From Virgibacillus ndiopensis (GTDB lineage: Bacteria > Bacillota > Bacilli > Bacillales > Amphibacillaceae), in NCBI RefSeq assembly GCF_900187325.1, contig NZ_FZMZ01000003.1, positions 310,001 through 374,000 of the forward strand: 64,000 bases of DNA, in the 5' to 3' direction. Within the stretch, counting starts at the first letter, position 1. The number at the start of each line of letters is the position of its first letter. This document shows, piece by piece, positions 1 through 11,991 of this stretch. Made by a program: the position numbers and the translations under genes. The notes below the pieces were generated by a model. That model did not search any database, was not told the DNA's origin, and was given only the letters and a program-made list of their open reading frames with translations.

Positions 1-143
1 AATTTTGGTGTGTTGGCAATAATCTCATCATAATTGTGACAGCCAAAACAATGGAGGGGACAGCCTGACAATGAATGAATCAATAATGTCGTATGATTAG
101 GCAGATCAGTAAATGTGCGAATAAAGTTATTGTATAATTTCAT
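1..143 (-). CDS. nrdG: Anaerobic ribonucleotide reductase activating protein NrdG (5' part, runs off window)
   Basis: The first 47 codons are visible. They contain the radical-SAM cluster motif CPLHCFGC (CxxxCxxC), which binds the 4Fe-4S cluster used to form the glycyl radical on NrdD. The ATG at 143 is the first in-frame start after a TAG stop just upstream. It lies 20 bases after the nrdD stop, so the two are almost certainly cotranscribed. The best Shine-Dalgarno (AGGAGG) is about 35 bases upstream, inside the nrdD 3' end, and an 18-bp palindrome separates it from the ATG. The rest of the gene lies outside the window. Confidence 0.93.
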   Translation of the reverse strand, partial: MKLYNNFIRTFTDLPNHTTLLIHSLSGCPLHCFGCHNYDEIIANTPK

Positions 144-153
144 GTGGTGTATG

Positions 154-171
154 CACCGCTAATTAGCGGTG
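154..171 (-). promoter_or_regulatory. Palindrome over the nrdD stop, between Shine-Dalgarno and nrdG start
   Basis: A perfect 18-bp palindrome with CACCGCT/AGCGGTG arms and an AATT centre covers the nrdD stop codon. As RNA it would fold into a 7-bp hairpin. It sits between the only strong Shine-Dalgarno, at about 176-183, and the nrdG ATG at 143. Folding would bring the two to about 15 bases apart, so it may control nrdG translation. The palindrome is seen directly; the function is inferred. Confidence 0.5.
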
Positions 172-2106
172 AACAACCTCCTCTAACATATCTTCTTTTA
201 ATCGTTTTCTAATCGTCCAATCACGTCTTCTCGCCTTCGACCAAAAGTTATATTTCCCTTCATAATATCCTTTATCATCAACATGTATATTATTTCTAGA
301 GATCATTTTTAAATAACCAATAACCCTGCTGAACGTTGCAATGTCTTCTGATTTACAGACAGGGCAATGATGAATATTCTTTGCATCTTCAGCAATAACT
401 TTCTGACCACAACTCATACAAGACGTAATAGTTGGTGTCAATGTAATATAATTAATCGGTTTATCAAATATTTTATCCAAGTATTTTGCTAAGGCTTCTG
501 GCTTTACTTTAGCTTCAAGAAAATGATGTAATACACTGCCTGACGTAGCGTAGCCTTGGAATTCAGCACTGTTTTCCAATTGTTCTAGGAAATCCTCTTC
601 AGAAAATGGTGTCATACAGCCACTGGTCAAGTATGGATTTTCTCCTTCACCTTGTAAAAAAATTTCTCGGTTATTTGTCTTTGCCCATTTAAGGTCATGG
701 CGTGCAAGTTTGATAGCAGCATTTTCAGCTGGGGCATACTCAATTCCACATGCTACTTTATCTCTCACAATAAATTCATTTACAATCTCTGTCATGTATT
801 GCATAATCTCATGAGCAATCATTTTACCATCTATACTCTTAATTCCATCCCTATACCCCAAATTTATGAGGCCTTCATTCATACCAGTAAGGGCAAACAC
901 ATTAAAATAGTTTTTAAGATCTTTATTAAAGGCGAAGAAAGTCGGATATAATTCCTTGTTTTGTTCAATCCACTTTCTCTTTTCCATGTGAGCTTCCTGC
1001 ATTATTTCCATATATTCACGTATCTTCACTTTTACAATATCAATGTCATGTCCAAATTCCATAAGCACTCTATTCATGTTTAAATTGAGCACTTGTACAG
1101 CACCTGTGGAACCTGTTGATGATCCAAAAACACCACCGCCAGCCTTGGATAGTGTCTCTAAGTTGATTTGTAACCTGCAACAGAGGCTTCTACTTACTTC
1201 AGGATCTTTTGCTTGAATTAGCGGATTTAATGTTTTGTAATATGGATTGTCAAATGGCTTTGTTTTAAAGTTCTCAAAATACACGCCACCCCAATGATAC
1301 ATTTTATCCAATAGCTCGATAAATAATGGGTTTTGATAATTAAAATAATCATCAATTTGCACTGTTAATAATGGGAAAGTAAAAGGAATCCCATCACTAC
1401 CAGTCCCACTTTTCATCACATCAATAATAGCTTGGTTTATACGGTCAAAGTATGTTGCTGGTATATCCTTATACTGTATATTTCGTCCTTCACCGCCAAT
1501 GATGATATATTGATCTTTTATTTCTTCAGATGGTTTCCCGAACTCTAATGTAATATTAGAAAAGCTACTTTGTGCCCCAGATCTAAGTGGCATATTGAGT
1601 TCCCAGATAAGACTTTGAAACAGTTCTACGAGTTCTTCATCAGTGTATGTAATGCCACGACTTTCTTCATCATACAAATATGAAGCTGCAATGGTTGATA
1701 GTTGTGCTAGCATGACTGCACCTGAGACCTGTTGTGATACTAATGTAACAACATTACTAAAGTGCCGTAATAAAGTTGAAATCCGCTTAGTTGGTTTGGA
1801 AGAAATCATATTTTTTGCCAGTGATGGAATACCTTTAGTAGCAATGTCCATACAGCTAATAGATACACAATATGGCGCAAGCTGCTTATCGTGCACATAG
1901 ACAATTCCTTCATCATATAACTCTTTTATTTTTGTTGGAAGAATATGATTAAAAAGAAATTCTTCCTCTGCGTGATTCGTTAAATTATGTCTTAAGAGTG
2001 GTAAGGAATAAACATAATTACTATTCTCATGCTTGAGATAATCTGTTTGCTTGTTTTCTTGAAGCGAAATGAATTGGTTAATAATATCAATCGTGTTTTG
2101 GAACAT
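163..2106 (-). CDS. nrdD: Anaerobic (class III) ribonucleoside-triphosphate reductase
   Basis: A 647-residue oxygen-sensitive enzyme that reduces ribonucleoside triphosphates to deoxy forms in the cytoplasm during anaerobic growth. The C-terminal glycyl-radical motif RVIGYLK places the radical glycine near residue 597. Just before it is a zinc ribbon of two CxxC pairs (CMSC and CPVC). The SLCCR motif near residues 307-311 fits the catalytic cysteine loop. The N-terminus starts directly in the barrel region and seems to lack the ATP-cone found in longer homologues such as the E. coli enzyme. The start is supported by AGGAGAGG upstream. nrdG follows 20 bases downstream. The promoter region has an Fnr-type site, fitting anaerobic induction. 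Confidence 0.97.
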   Translation of the reverse strand: MFQNTIDIINQFISLQENKQTDYLKHENSNYVYSLPLLRHNLTNHAEEEFLFNHILPTKIKELYDEGIVYVHDKQLAPYCVSISCMDIATKGIPSLAKNMISSKPTKRISTLLRHFSNVVTLVSQQVSGAVMLAQLSTIAASYLYDEESRGITYTDEELVELFQSLIWELNMPLRSGAQSSFSNITLEFGKPSEEIKDQYIIIGGEGRNIQYKDIPATYFDRINQAIIDVMKSGTGSDGIPFTFPLLTVQIDDYFNYQNPLFIELLDKMYHWGGVYFENFKTKPFDNPYYKTLNPLIQAKDPEVSRSLCCRLQINLETLSKAGGGVFGSSTGSTGAVQVLNLNMNRVLMEFGHDIDIVKVKIREYMEIMQEAHMEKRKWIEQNKELYPTFFAFNKDLKNYFNVFALTGMNEGLINLGYRDGIKSIDGKMIAHEIMQYMTEIVNEFIVRDKVACGIEYAPAENAAIKLARHDLKWAKTNNREIFLQGEGENPYLTSGCMTPFSEEDFLEQLENSAEFQGYATSGSVLHHFLEAKVKPEALAKYLDKIFDKPINYITLTPTITSCMSCGQKVIAEDAKNIHHCPVCKSEDIATFSRVIGYLKMISRNNIHVDDKGYYEGKYNFWSKARRRDWTIRKRLKEDMLEEVVHR

Positions 2107-2161
2107 TTACAAACCTCTCCTTTAGACTTTTTAGTTATGTATCTCATGTCATTCCTTTATC

Positions 2162-2204
2162 ATCATAACACAACATATAGTTATTAGAAGTGATATAGAT
2201 CACT
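2162..2204 (-). promoter_or_regulatory. Fnr-type site and promoter of nrdD-nrdG
   Basis: The palindrome AGTGATATAGATCACT at 2189-2204 matches the Fnr/Crp form GTGA-N6-TCAC. A TATGAT -10 hexamer on the minus strand (2167-2162) predicts a start near 2155. That puts the site centre at about -41.5, the classic position for Fnr-activated class II promoters. No good -35 box is seen, as expected for an activator-dependent promoter. Site and spacing are read from sequence; the regulator is inferred. Confidence 0.6.
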
Positions 2205-2274
2205 ATATATTGATTTTATCTTAGGAAAAGGTTTGATGCTGTAACCCTAGAGCCAAAATCCGTATTTCTTTTAG

Positions 2275-2523
2275 AGTCAATTAATTCAAATTACATTTTT
2301 TATAGGTATTATTCCTGCATTTATGGCATTAATAACACCAGAGTTACCTTATGATTACCCACACTTTCGTTATTGGAAATTTTTTATTCATCATATTGTA
2401 ATCTCATGGTCTAGTATTTTTCTGGTTGTAACAGGTATATGGTATTATACTAATCTCTGTATGTTAGCGTTTATCGTATTCATCATTTTGTTAGGTATAT
2501 ATAAAATGTTTAAGCAAAATTAA
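2275..2523 (+). pseudogene. Remnant of a YwaF/TIGR02206-type integral membrane protein
   Basis: An open frame runs from just after a TAG at 2272 to the stop at 2521-2523. From an internal ATG at 2323 it would give 66 residues. The conserved-looking part begins before that ATG. The motif DYPHFRYWKFFIHH followed by a hydrophobic helix resembles the middle of the YwaF family, which normally exceeds 200 residues with several membrane helices. No ribosome binding site precedes the ATG. It is best read as a fragment truncated at both ends; a short novel membrane protein is the alternative. The family match is from memory of motifs. Confidence 0.45.
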
Positions 2524-2563
2524 GGATCGTTTTTCGGACAAAGTATTTTTCCATGTTAAAATA

Positions 2564-2593
2564 TTGGCAAACGTTATTTTTATCAAATATAGA
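2564..2593 (+). promoter_or_regulatory. Predicted sigma-A promoter of the APH-family kinase gene
   Basis: TTGGCA at 2564-2569 and TATAGA at 2588-2593 are 18 bases apart. An AGGAGG ribosome binding site follows at 2611-2617, just before the gene. Confidence 0.45.
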
Positions 2594-2624
2594 ATTCGAA
2601 TAAAATAGCTTAGGAGGTATTCAG

Positions 2625-3635
2625 ATGAAAGCTGGTTGGGAGCGCACATACAAATTGATAACCCCAGACAAAGATACAGTTAAAAATATGTTAAACCCAT
2701 TCTTAAAAGCAAAGCAAATCAATCGAATCCAAGCATTAAGTGGAGGGCTAAATAATTCCAACTTAAAAATTACAACAGACACTAATGAAAAATTTGTCTT
2801 ACGAATATATAATAAGGAAAATAATATTAGCATGAACATTGAAAGAGACATATTAACTATTCTAGAGGATAAAATTCCAGTACCTCAGCCGCTTTATTCT
2901 GATTCTTCTTGTACTATAATAGATTACCCATTTATTTTATTAAGCTGGGTTCATGGGAATCAGCTTTCTGAAATACTTAATAAGAGAAATAAAGACGTAA
3001 TTTCAAATGCAGCAAAAGAAGCAGGAGATTTATTGGCAAAAGTACATAGAATCACATTTCCATCTTCAGGTTTCTTTGATAAGCACTTAAATATACAAGA
3101 TTTCGTGAAACTAGATGCGAATAAGTTTTTAATGTACATAGAAGAAAGTAGTATAAAAGGACGTGCTAAAACACGACTGGGTTCAAATTTAAGCAATAGG
3201 ATTTTTCACTTTGCCAAAAAACATGCCTATTTAATTGACAACCTTGGTAAACAAAACTCACTTGTACATGGTGATTTTAACCCATTAAATATTTTAGCTA
3301 AAAACAGCCATAATAACATAAATATTACCGGGCTACTGGATTGGGAGTATGCTTTTAGTGGTTCTCCTTTAATGGATATAGGTAATATGTTGAGATACGA
3401 AGATGTACACCATACTCACTTTCTATCTTCGTTTATCTCGAGCTATCAAAATAGTGGTGGCACATTACCAGACAAATGGCTTCAAAAAGCTAAATTACTA
3501 GACCTTATAGCTTTGTGCAGCTTGATGGATAAAAAAGAATGTGGAGAGGTAAGGATTCGTGATATAAAAGAACTGATTCTGAATATGATGGAAGAGTGGG
3601 AGATGTATGATTCTGTACAAAAGAGGTTTTTGTAA
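2625..3635 (+). CDS. Aminoglycoside/choline kinase-like phosphotransferase (APH family)
   Basis: A 336-residue cytoplasmic kinase-fold protein. Diagnostic motifs are a nucleotide-loop region SGGLNNSN (about 39-46), the catalytic HGDFNPLN (about 215-222) and the metal-binding DWE (about 239-241). Members phosphorylate small molecules such as choline, homoserine, sugars or aminoglycosides, and the substrate cannot be told from this sequence. It has its own promoter and a strong AGGAGG site. It stands alone between a membrane-protein remnant and a broken phage gene, which suggests an accessory island next to the rRNA operon. Resistance should not be assumed, since most family members outside known clinical alleles have metabolic roles. 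Confidence 0.85.
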   Translation: MKAGWERTYKLITPDKDTVKNMLNPFLKAKQINRIQALSGGLNNSNLKITTDTNEKFVLRIYNKENNISMNIERDILTILEDKIPVPQPLYSDSSCTIIDYPFILLSWVHGNQLSEILNKRNKDVISNAAKEAGDLLAKVHRITFPSSGFFDKHLNIQDFVKLDANKFLMYIEESSIKGRAKTRLGSNLSNRIFHFAKKHAYLIDNLGKQNSLVHGDFNPLNILAKNSHNNINITGLLDWEYAFSGSPLMDIGNMLRYEDVHHTHFLSSFISSYQNSGGTLPDKWLQKAKLLDLIALCSLMDKKECGEVRIRDIKELILNMMEEWEMYDSVQKRFL

Positions 3636-3650
3636 ACTTAGAAATTGATT

Positions 3651-4544
3651 TCAATAAGAAACATAATGCCTGTACCGTGATGGCGAGGATACCCTTGATC
3701 CATAAGGTTCTGATCCCCAGCTAACTTTTTTTGAATCAGAAACACAAGTTGTTGTCATGCCCTCTAGCGTTAGGATCATTGGCGCATGGACATCCTCTTT
3801 TACTTGGTATTCAATTTCCTTTTCTACTAATGTTTATCAGCAGGGTTGGAATTGTTCTAAGCACACACATAGTCATGTAGAGAACTAGTATCTACACTAA
3901 ACAGCCCCGCATAATCACCGATAGGATCGCTTGCGCCTGTCGGTTGCAAGAACTCGAAGGAATGGTCGAATAAAAGATTATTATTTTCACGCACAATTGA
4001 CTTTATTCCCGATATCGAATCCTCCAACGTAAAAGCACCGTCTTTAACGTTTACACCTTCGCTATTTATTTATGGTTACAACTCCGTTTGCTATTGTTAC
4101 TTTGTCAGCATTCAGAGCCCCGGTAAAAATAGCCGAAGCGTTCACGTTCAGACCTTGACCTGTTAAGGTGTTGGTAAACGGTCCATTTATGCCATTTGTT
4201 GAGATACCAATACCTTCTAACGTTATCCGCACAACGTAATCACCGTCTACAAAATAGAAATTACCGCTGTTATCTGTATAAATAGTTGAGGTCGCATTCT
4301 TTAATAAGTTAGTTGCCAGTTGAATAGCACCTTCCAAAGAAGAAGCTGGAACAATAACTTGCCCATTCTCAATGTTTTCTTTTAAATTTTGCTTTTGTTG
4401 GTCTGTGTACAATGTAGAATCCTGATAAACACCTTCACCTTGTGTATCTGCATAGGATTTCGCGTCTGATTCAGCAGTACCTGCAGCATCCTCGGCATGA
4501 GTTGCATTAACTAGGAAAGAAATAGATATATTGTGTTCTTTTCT
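3651..4544 (-). pseudogene. Broken phage tail / minor structural protein gene
   Basis: The minus strand carries pieces of one phage tail protein in several frames. The largest piece (about 4544 to 4062) has no ATG at its 5' end, so it is already truncated. It ends at a TAG created where the frame shifts within an ATTT tandem duplication at 4064-4073. Removing one 4-base copy restores a continuous reading (VTINSEGVNVKDGAF) on towards FDHSFEFLQPTG. That stretch then meets a stop near 3870, and a further frame holds VEKEIEYQVKEDV to a final stop at 3651. The GIGISTNGINGPFTN-like segment and repeated ADKVTIANG style are typical of Firmicute prophage tail-fibre or endopeptidase-tail C-termini. It is a decayed prophage remnant with no other phage genes nearby. 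Confidence 0.65.
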
Positions 4545-4616
4545 TTATAGAAACGTTTCATTTCATCACATTTGCAGATAAGCCATTTATTTGTCGGCAA
4601 AACCTTCAATAAATGA

Positions 4617-4654
4617 TTAAAGGCTTTTACCCAAAATTGAGTAAAAGCCTTTAA
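4617..4654 (-). terminator. Terminator of the rRNA-tRNA operon
   Basis: A 14-bp perfect stem (arms 4617-4630 and 4641-4654) with a 10-base loop lies 20 bases beyond the last tRNA. The arms are rich in A and T at the base, giving a U-rich 3' side on either strand. Confidence 0.75.
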
Positions 4655-4673
4655 TATCAACGCTTATAGTATA

Positions 4674-4746
<73 letters not shown>

Positions 4747-4753
4747 ATTAAAA

Positions 4754-4828
4754 TGGCTCCACAGGTAGGATTCGAACCTACGACCGATCGGTTAACAGCC
4801 GATTGCTCTACCACTGAGCTACTGTGGA
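4754..4828 (-). tRNA. tRNA-Asn (GTT)
   Basis: The acceptor arm TCCACAG/CTGTGGA, anticodon stem ATCGG/CCGAT and a loop with GTT identify tRNA-Asn. The CCA end is encoded. It lies between 5S rRNA and tRNA-Thr and is cotranscribed with them. Confidence 0.96.
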
Positions 4829-4955
4829 ACAATGTAAAATTATTATATCATTTTCATAAACTGTTTTGAAGAAAAAATGATGACATTGTATAGTTGTGTA
4901 CTAAATATATTATGTACAAATTAAATCAATATATAACAAAAAAGATATAAAAATT

Positions 4956-5072
4956 GCCTGGCGGCGTCCTACTCTTGCAAGGGCAAAGCCCCAACTACCA
5001 TCGGCGCTGGAGAGCTTAACTACTGTGTTCGGCATGGGAACAGGTGTGTCCTCTCCGCTATTGCTACCAGAC
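4956..5072 (-). rRNA. rrf: 5S ribosomal RNA
   Basis: About 117 bases with the conserved core CCGAACACAG, GCGCCGATGGTAGT and AGAGTAGGACGCCGCCAGGC of Bacillus-type 5S. Ends are set by alignment with remembered Bacillus 5S and may be off by a few bases. It follows 23S after a 73-base spacer. Confidence 0.95.
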
Positions 5073-5095
5073 ATATCTTTATAGTAATACATTTT

Positions 5096-5118
5096 GTACC
5101 CTAAAAACTAAATAAGAG
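5096..5118 (-). other. Pre-23S processing stem, 3' arm
   Basis: This 23-base stretch is nearly the reverse complement of 8235-8257. In the transcript the two pair around 23S rRNA, the usual substrate for RNase III-type maturation. Confidence 0.7.
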
Positions 5119-5145
5119 TTTCATCATCAACGAATCAAAAATATA

Positions 5146-8064
<2,919 letters not shown>

Positions 8065-8122
8065 ATTGTTTAAGAATTAAGAACTTACATTTAATCTAGC
8101 TTCAGCTCCTAGCGGCTCCCGT

Positions 8123-8178
8123 CATAAGCAATGGACACTCCAAGCACAAAACCAGTGCTTTACGGTCCCTTTCTTATG
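8123..8178. repeat. Dispersed hairpin repeat, copy 1 (23S-tRNA-Ala spacer)
   Basis: CATAAG at 8123 pairs with CTTATG ending at 8178. Inside is the shared ACACTCC and an inner 6-bp stem AAGCAC/GTGCTT. Related copies are at 22792-22849 and 53775-53891, with a decayed one near 54577. Similarity extends about 30 bases to the left. It sits within the rRNA operon, so it is transcribed with it. Confidence 0.7.
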
Positions 8179-8234
8179 CGTGTGCCACTAAACAGTCGCT
8201 TACGCCTTTTACTTTGATGTCGTTGAATGTCTTA

Positions 8235-8257
8235 CTCTTATTTAGTTTTCAAGGTAC
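8235..8257 (-). other. Pre-23S processing stem, 5' arm
   Basis: This stretch pairs with 5096-5118 across the 23S gene. It lies between tRNA-Ala and 23S in the transcript. Confidence 0.7.
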
Positions 8258-8262
8258 AAAAA

Positions 8263-8335
8263 TGGAGCCTAGCGGGATCGAACCGCTGACCTCCTGCGTG
8301 CAAGGCAGGCGCTCTCCCAGCTGAGCTAAGGCCCC
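8263..8335 (-). tRNA. tRNA-Ala (TGC)
   Basis: The acceptor GGGGCCT/AGGCTCC and the anticodon TGC within CCTTGCACG identify tRNA-Ala. CCA is not encoded. It lies in the 16S-23S spacer, the usual position in Bacillus spacer-tRNA operons. Confidence 0.96.
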
Positions 8336-8348
8336 ACGTTATTATAGA

Positions 8349-8425
<77 letters not shown>

Positions 8426-8454
8426 ATCTATGCTAATATGAATGAGAAATCAAT

Positions 8455-8487
8455 CTCTCAAAACTGAACCAAACAACCATGTATGTC
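8455..8487 (-). other. Pre-16S processing stem, 3' arm
   Basis: Complementary with few mismatches to 10247-10278, upstream of 16S. The pair would enclose 16S in a long double-stranded stem for RNase III cleavage. Confidence 0.65.
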
Positions 8488-8536
8488 CTTACCGAAGCGT
8501 TCACGTAAGTGAAACCCTTCAGCGTTCCGTTATATT

Positions 8537-10107
<1,571 letters not shown>

Positions 10108-10170
10108 GTTTGAAATAAGATGACTTACGTCAATCTTATTATTAGTCTTAGCTAAAATTGAAATCAGAGT

Positions 10171-10211
10171 TTAAAAGATACAAACAGATAAAATCTATCG
10201 TTATCTTTTAA
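10171..10211 (-). other. 16S leader hairpin
   Basis: Ten-base arms TTAAAAGATA and TATCTTTTAA flank a 21-base AT-rich loop in the 16S leader. This may be a processing or antitermination structure; the role is inferred. Confidence 0.4.
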
Positions 10212-10246
10212 CCTGTTTTATTCGAAAAACAATTCATGTTTTTCTT

Positions 10247-10278
10247 GACATACTGGTTGTTTTGTTCAGTTTTCAAAG
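10247..10278 (-). other. Pre-16S processing stem, 5' arm
   Basis: Pairs with 8455-8487 across 16S rRNA, sharing CAAAACTGAAC and AAACAACCA blocks. Confidence 0.65.
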
Positions 10279-10316
10279 ATCAATTTTTTCTTTCGTCGTT
10301 TTTAGCGACAAGATAT

Positions 10317-10345
10317 AGTCTATCATGGTCAAAAATAATTGTCAA
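10317..10345 (-). promoter_or_regulatory. rRNA operon promoter P2
   Basis: TTGACA (10345-10340) and TAGACT (10322-10317) are separated by exactly 17 bases on the minus strand, about 210 bases before 16S. Confidence 0.8.
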
Positions 10346-10415
10346 CAGTTTTTTAAAAGAAATAAAATCTTTTTATGTAACCAAAACTTTATTAATGTTT
10401 GTGACAACAGAAATT

Positions 10416-10444
10416 AATATAGCATATAATTTACATGAATTCAA
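10416..10444 (-). promoter_or_regulatory. rRNA operon promoter P1
   Basis: TTGAAT (10444-10439), a 17-base spacer ending in TGC, and TATATT (10421-10416) form an extended -10 promoter about 100 bases upstream of P2. Tandem promoters are normal for Bacillus rRNA operons. Confidence 0.65.
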
Positions 10445-10498
10445 CAAAATACAGCAAAAAATATTCTAAGAAATATTTTCTTTAATTTTACGCATTAA

Positions 10499-10528
10499 AA
10501 TACCACAGAAATTGCTCGCTGTGGTATT
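10499..10528 (-). terminator. Terminator of the 76-residue small gene
   Basis: A 10-bp stem AATACCACAG/CTGTGGTATT is followed on the minus strand by TTAA-rich sequence. It lies between the small gene at 10588-10818 and rRNA promoter P1, which it insulates. Confidence 0.6.
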
Positions 10529-10587
10529 CCATAGAAGTTCAACAACGACTCCTGTATAATAATTACCGAGATTTCCCAAATTCCATA

Positions 10588-10818
10588 TTATTGATTTTTT
10601 GTTTGTTTCGGCATGTACTTTAAACATTCTTTTTCATCTGCAACACGACGGAATAATCGAAATAAGATTCGATACCTTTCTCGCATTGCCCGTTTTACCA
10701 TGTGATCAATTCGGTGATCTTCCAAATCCATTAATAATTCCTCTAATTCGCGTCTCACTAAATATTCCATTTCTTTTTGTTCTATATCATTAATTAATAA
10801 TCCTAACATTACTTTCAC
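10588..10818 (-). CDS. Small conserved helical protein of unknown function
   Basis: 76 residues with strongly alternating acidic and basic positions (for example ELEELLMDLEDHR and RERYRILFRLFRR), predicted almost wholly alpha-helical, cytoplasmic, with no signal or membrane helix. GAGGTG lies six bases before the ATG. A terminator follows. I recall similar short proteins near pdaB in other Bacillaceae but do not recognise a named family. Codon use and the ribosome site support a real gene. Its divergent neighbour is pdaB, so a sporulation role is possible but unproven. Confidence 0.7.
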   Translation of the reverse strand: MKVMLGLLINDIEQKEMEYLVRRELEELLMDLEDHRIDHMVKRAMRERYRILFRLFRRVADEKECLKYMPKQTKNQ

Positions 10819-11102
10819 CTCATACCTTCTTCAGCTAATCAGTTAGACTCACATTATTCCCAGATTTTTATCTATTATAGAATTCATTTTATATACGCTT
10901 ATATCACAGTTGATTCGTAACAACTATCGAATTTTGTCGGTTGCCATCGAATTCGCAACTAAATATATAATACACGAACTTTAAGAAACTTGTAGCTAAG
11001 AACACTTTTTCTCTTTTTTCTTCCTTTTTATCCTCTTTTTGATAATTTTTTCAAAGTCTATTTTTATCCTATCCACTTCCATCGTTTTTATCCCAAGCTT
11101 GT
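10819..11102. other. AT-rich divergent spacer
   Basis: Lies between the small minus-strand gene and pdaB. A TATAAT on the minus strand near 10877 could serve the small gene, without a clear -35 box. A short direct repeat ATCGAATT occurs twice near 10926-10955. Nothing else is recognised. Confidence 0.3.
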
Positions 11103-11130
11103 TCATATTACGTCTATTCATTCATAAACT
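11103..11130 (+). promoter_or_regulatory. Candidate sigma-E promoter of pdaB
   Basis: TCATATT at 11103-11109 and CATAAACT at 11123-11130, 13 bases apart, resemble the sporulation sigma-E boxes (KMATATT and CATACANT). This fits a mother-cell sporulation gene. Confidence 0.45.
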
Positions 11131-11161
11131 AAATATATATAGGACAAACAGGAGGTGGACT

Positions 11162-11923
11162 ATGGAACATTTTTATGTATGGCGATTTGATAAGTGGAAG
11201 CGATGGTTGGTTATTGTACTAGTCGCTTTATTTACTGCCACATTTTTTTGGTTTGAGCAAGATGGTGCATTTTCCGTCTTTTCATCAGAGGAGGAACCTG
11301 TTGCATTATCAAAGGGAAATGCGAATGAGACTAATATAGCTTTAACATTTAATATCAGCTGGGGCGAGGAAAGGGTCTTTGATATTTTAAAACGACTTGA
11401 ACAAGATCATGTACAAGCTACCTTTTTCGTTAGTGGTGAATGGGCAGAGAGACACCCCGAAATCATAGAAAAAATAACCAAATCGGAACACGAACTTGGT
11501 ATGCTGGGATATCGATATAAAAGCTATATCGAGCAAGATATCGAACAAGTAAAAAAAGATTTACTAAAAGCAAGAGAGGCATTTGAGAAGCTTGGTCTTA
11601 AAGATATCAATCTTTTACGTCCACCAAGCGGACATTTTAACAAAGAAATAATTAAATTAGCTGAAGAAATGGGATTCAAAGTTATTCATTGGAATGTAAA
11701 CCCGAACGATTGGAAGAACCCGGGAACAAATAAGATTATAGATACCGTAATGAAAAGAGCGTCCAATGGAGACATTATACTTTTACATGCATCTGATTCT
11801 GTAAAACAGACAGCAAACGCATTAAAAACCATTTTACCTGGATTAAAAAATAAAGGGTTTCATTTTGTTTCCATGTCTGAATTAATTAATCAGGCACACG
11901 CCAACTCAGAATTAATTGAATAA
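11162..11923 (+). CDS. pdaB: Sporulation polysaccharide deacetylase-family protein PdaB
   Basis: 253 residues from the ATG after AGGAGGTGG; longer in-frame starts upstream lack a ribosome site. The N-terminus has a basic patch then one membrane helix (about 13-33), so the NodB-fold domain is outside the membrane. Motifs seen are TFNISWG, LLRPPSGHFN, HWNVNPNDWKNP and IILLHASD. PdaB is needed to keep spores stable. The first motif normally carries an aspartate (TFD), but here residue 64 is asparagine. The second motif, HELGMLGYRY, lacks the second metal-binding histidine. Metal-dependent deacetylation is therefore doubtful, and the family is already thought to be atypical. It converges with kbaA. 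Confidence 0.95.
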   Translation: MEHFYVWRFDKWKRWLVIVLVALFTATFFWFEQDGAFSVFSSEEEPVALSKGNANETNIALTFNISWGEERVFDILKRLEQDHVQATFFVSGEWAERHPEIIEKITKSEHELGMLGYRYKSYIEQDIEQVKKDLLKAREAFEKLGLKDINLLRPPSGHFNKEIIKLAEEMGFKVIHWNVNPNDWKNPGTNKIIDTVMKRASNGDIILLHASDSVKQTANALKTILPGLKNKGFHFVSMSELINQAHANSELIE

Positions 11924-11938
11924 TAGGCAGGATTAAAA

Positions 11939-11980
11939 ATACCCCCATGATGGCATTAAAAATTACCTTCATCAGGGTAT
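11939..11980. terminator. Bidirectional terminator between pdaB and kbaA
   Basis: An imperfect hairpin with ATACCC/GGGTAT ends and complementary CATGATGG/CTTCATCA inner arms lies between two convergent genes, with A- and T-rich flanks. Confidence 0.55.
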
Positions 11981-11991
11981 AAAACAGTATA

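Noticed and set aside
2625-3635. Calling the APH-family gene an antibiotic resistance gene
   Set aside because: Fold motifs alone do not give substrate; no mobile element or resistance context is seen.
4910-5092. 60-codon frame over 5S rRNA
   Set aside because: Overlaps the 5S gene.
10236-10469. 77-codon plus-strand frame upstream of 16S
   Set aside because: It covers both rRNA promoters and the processing stem; no ribosome site.
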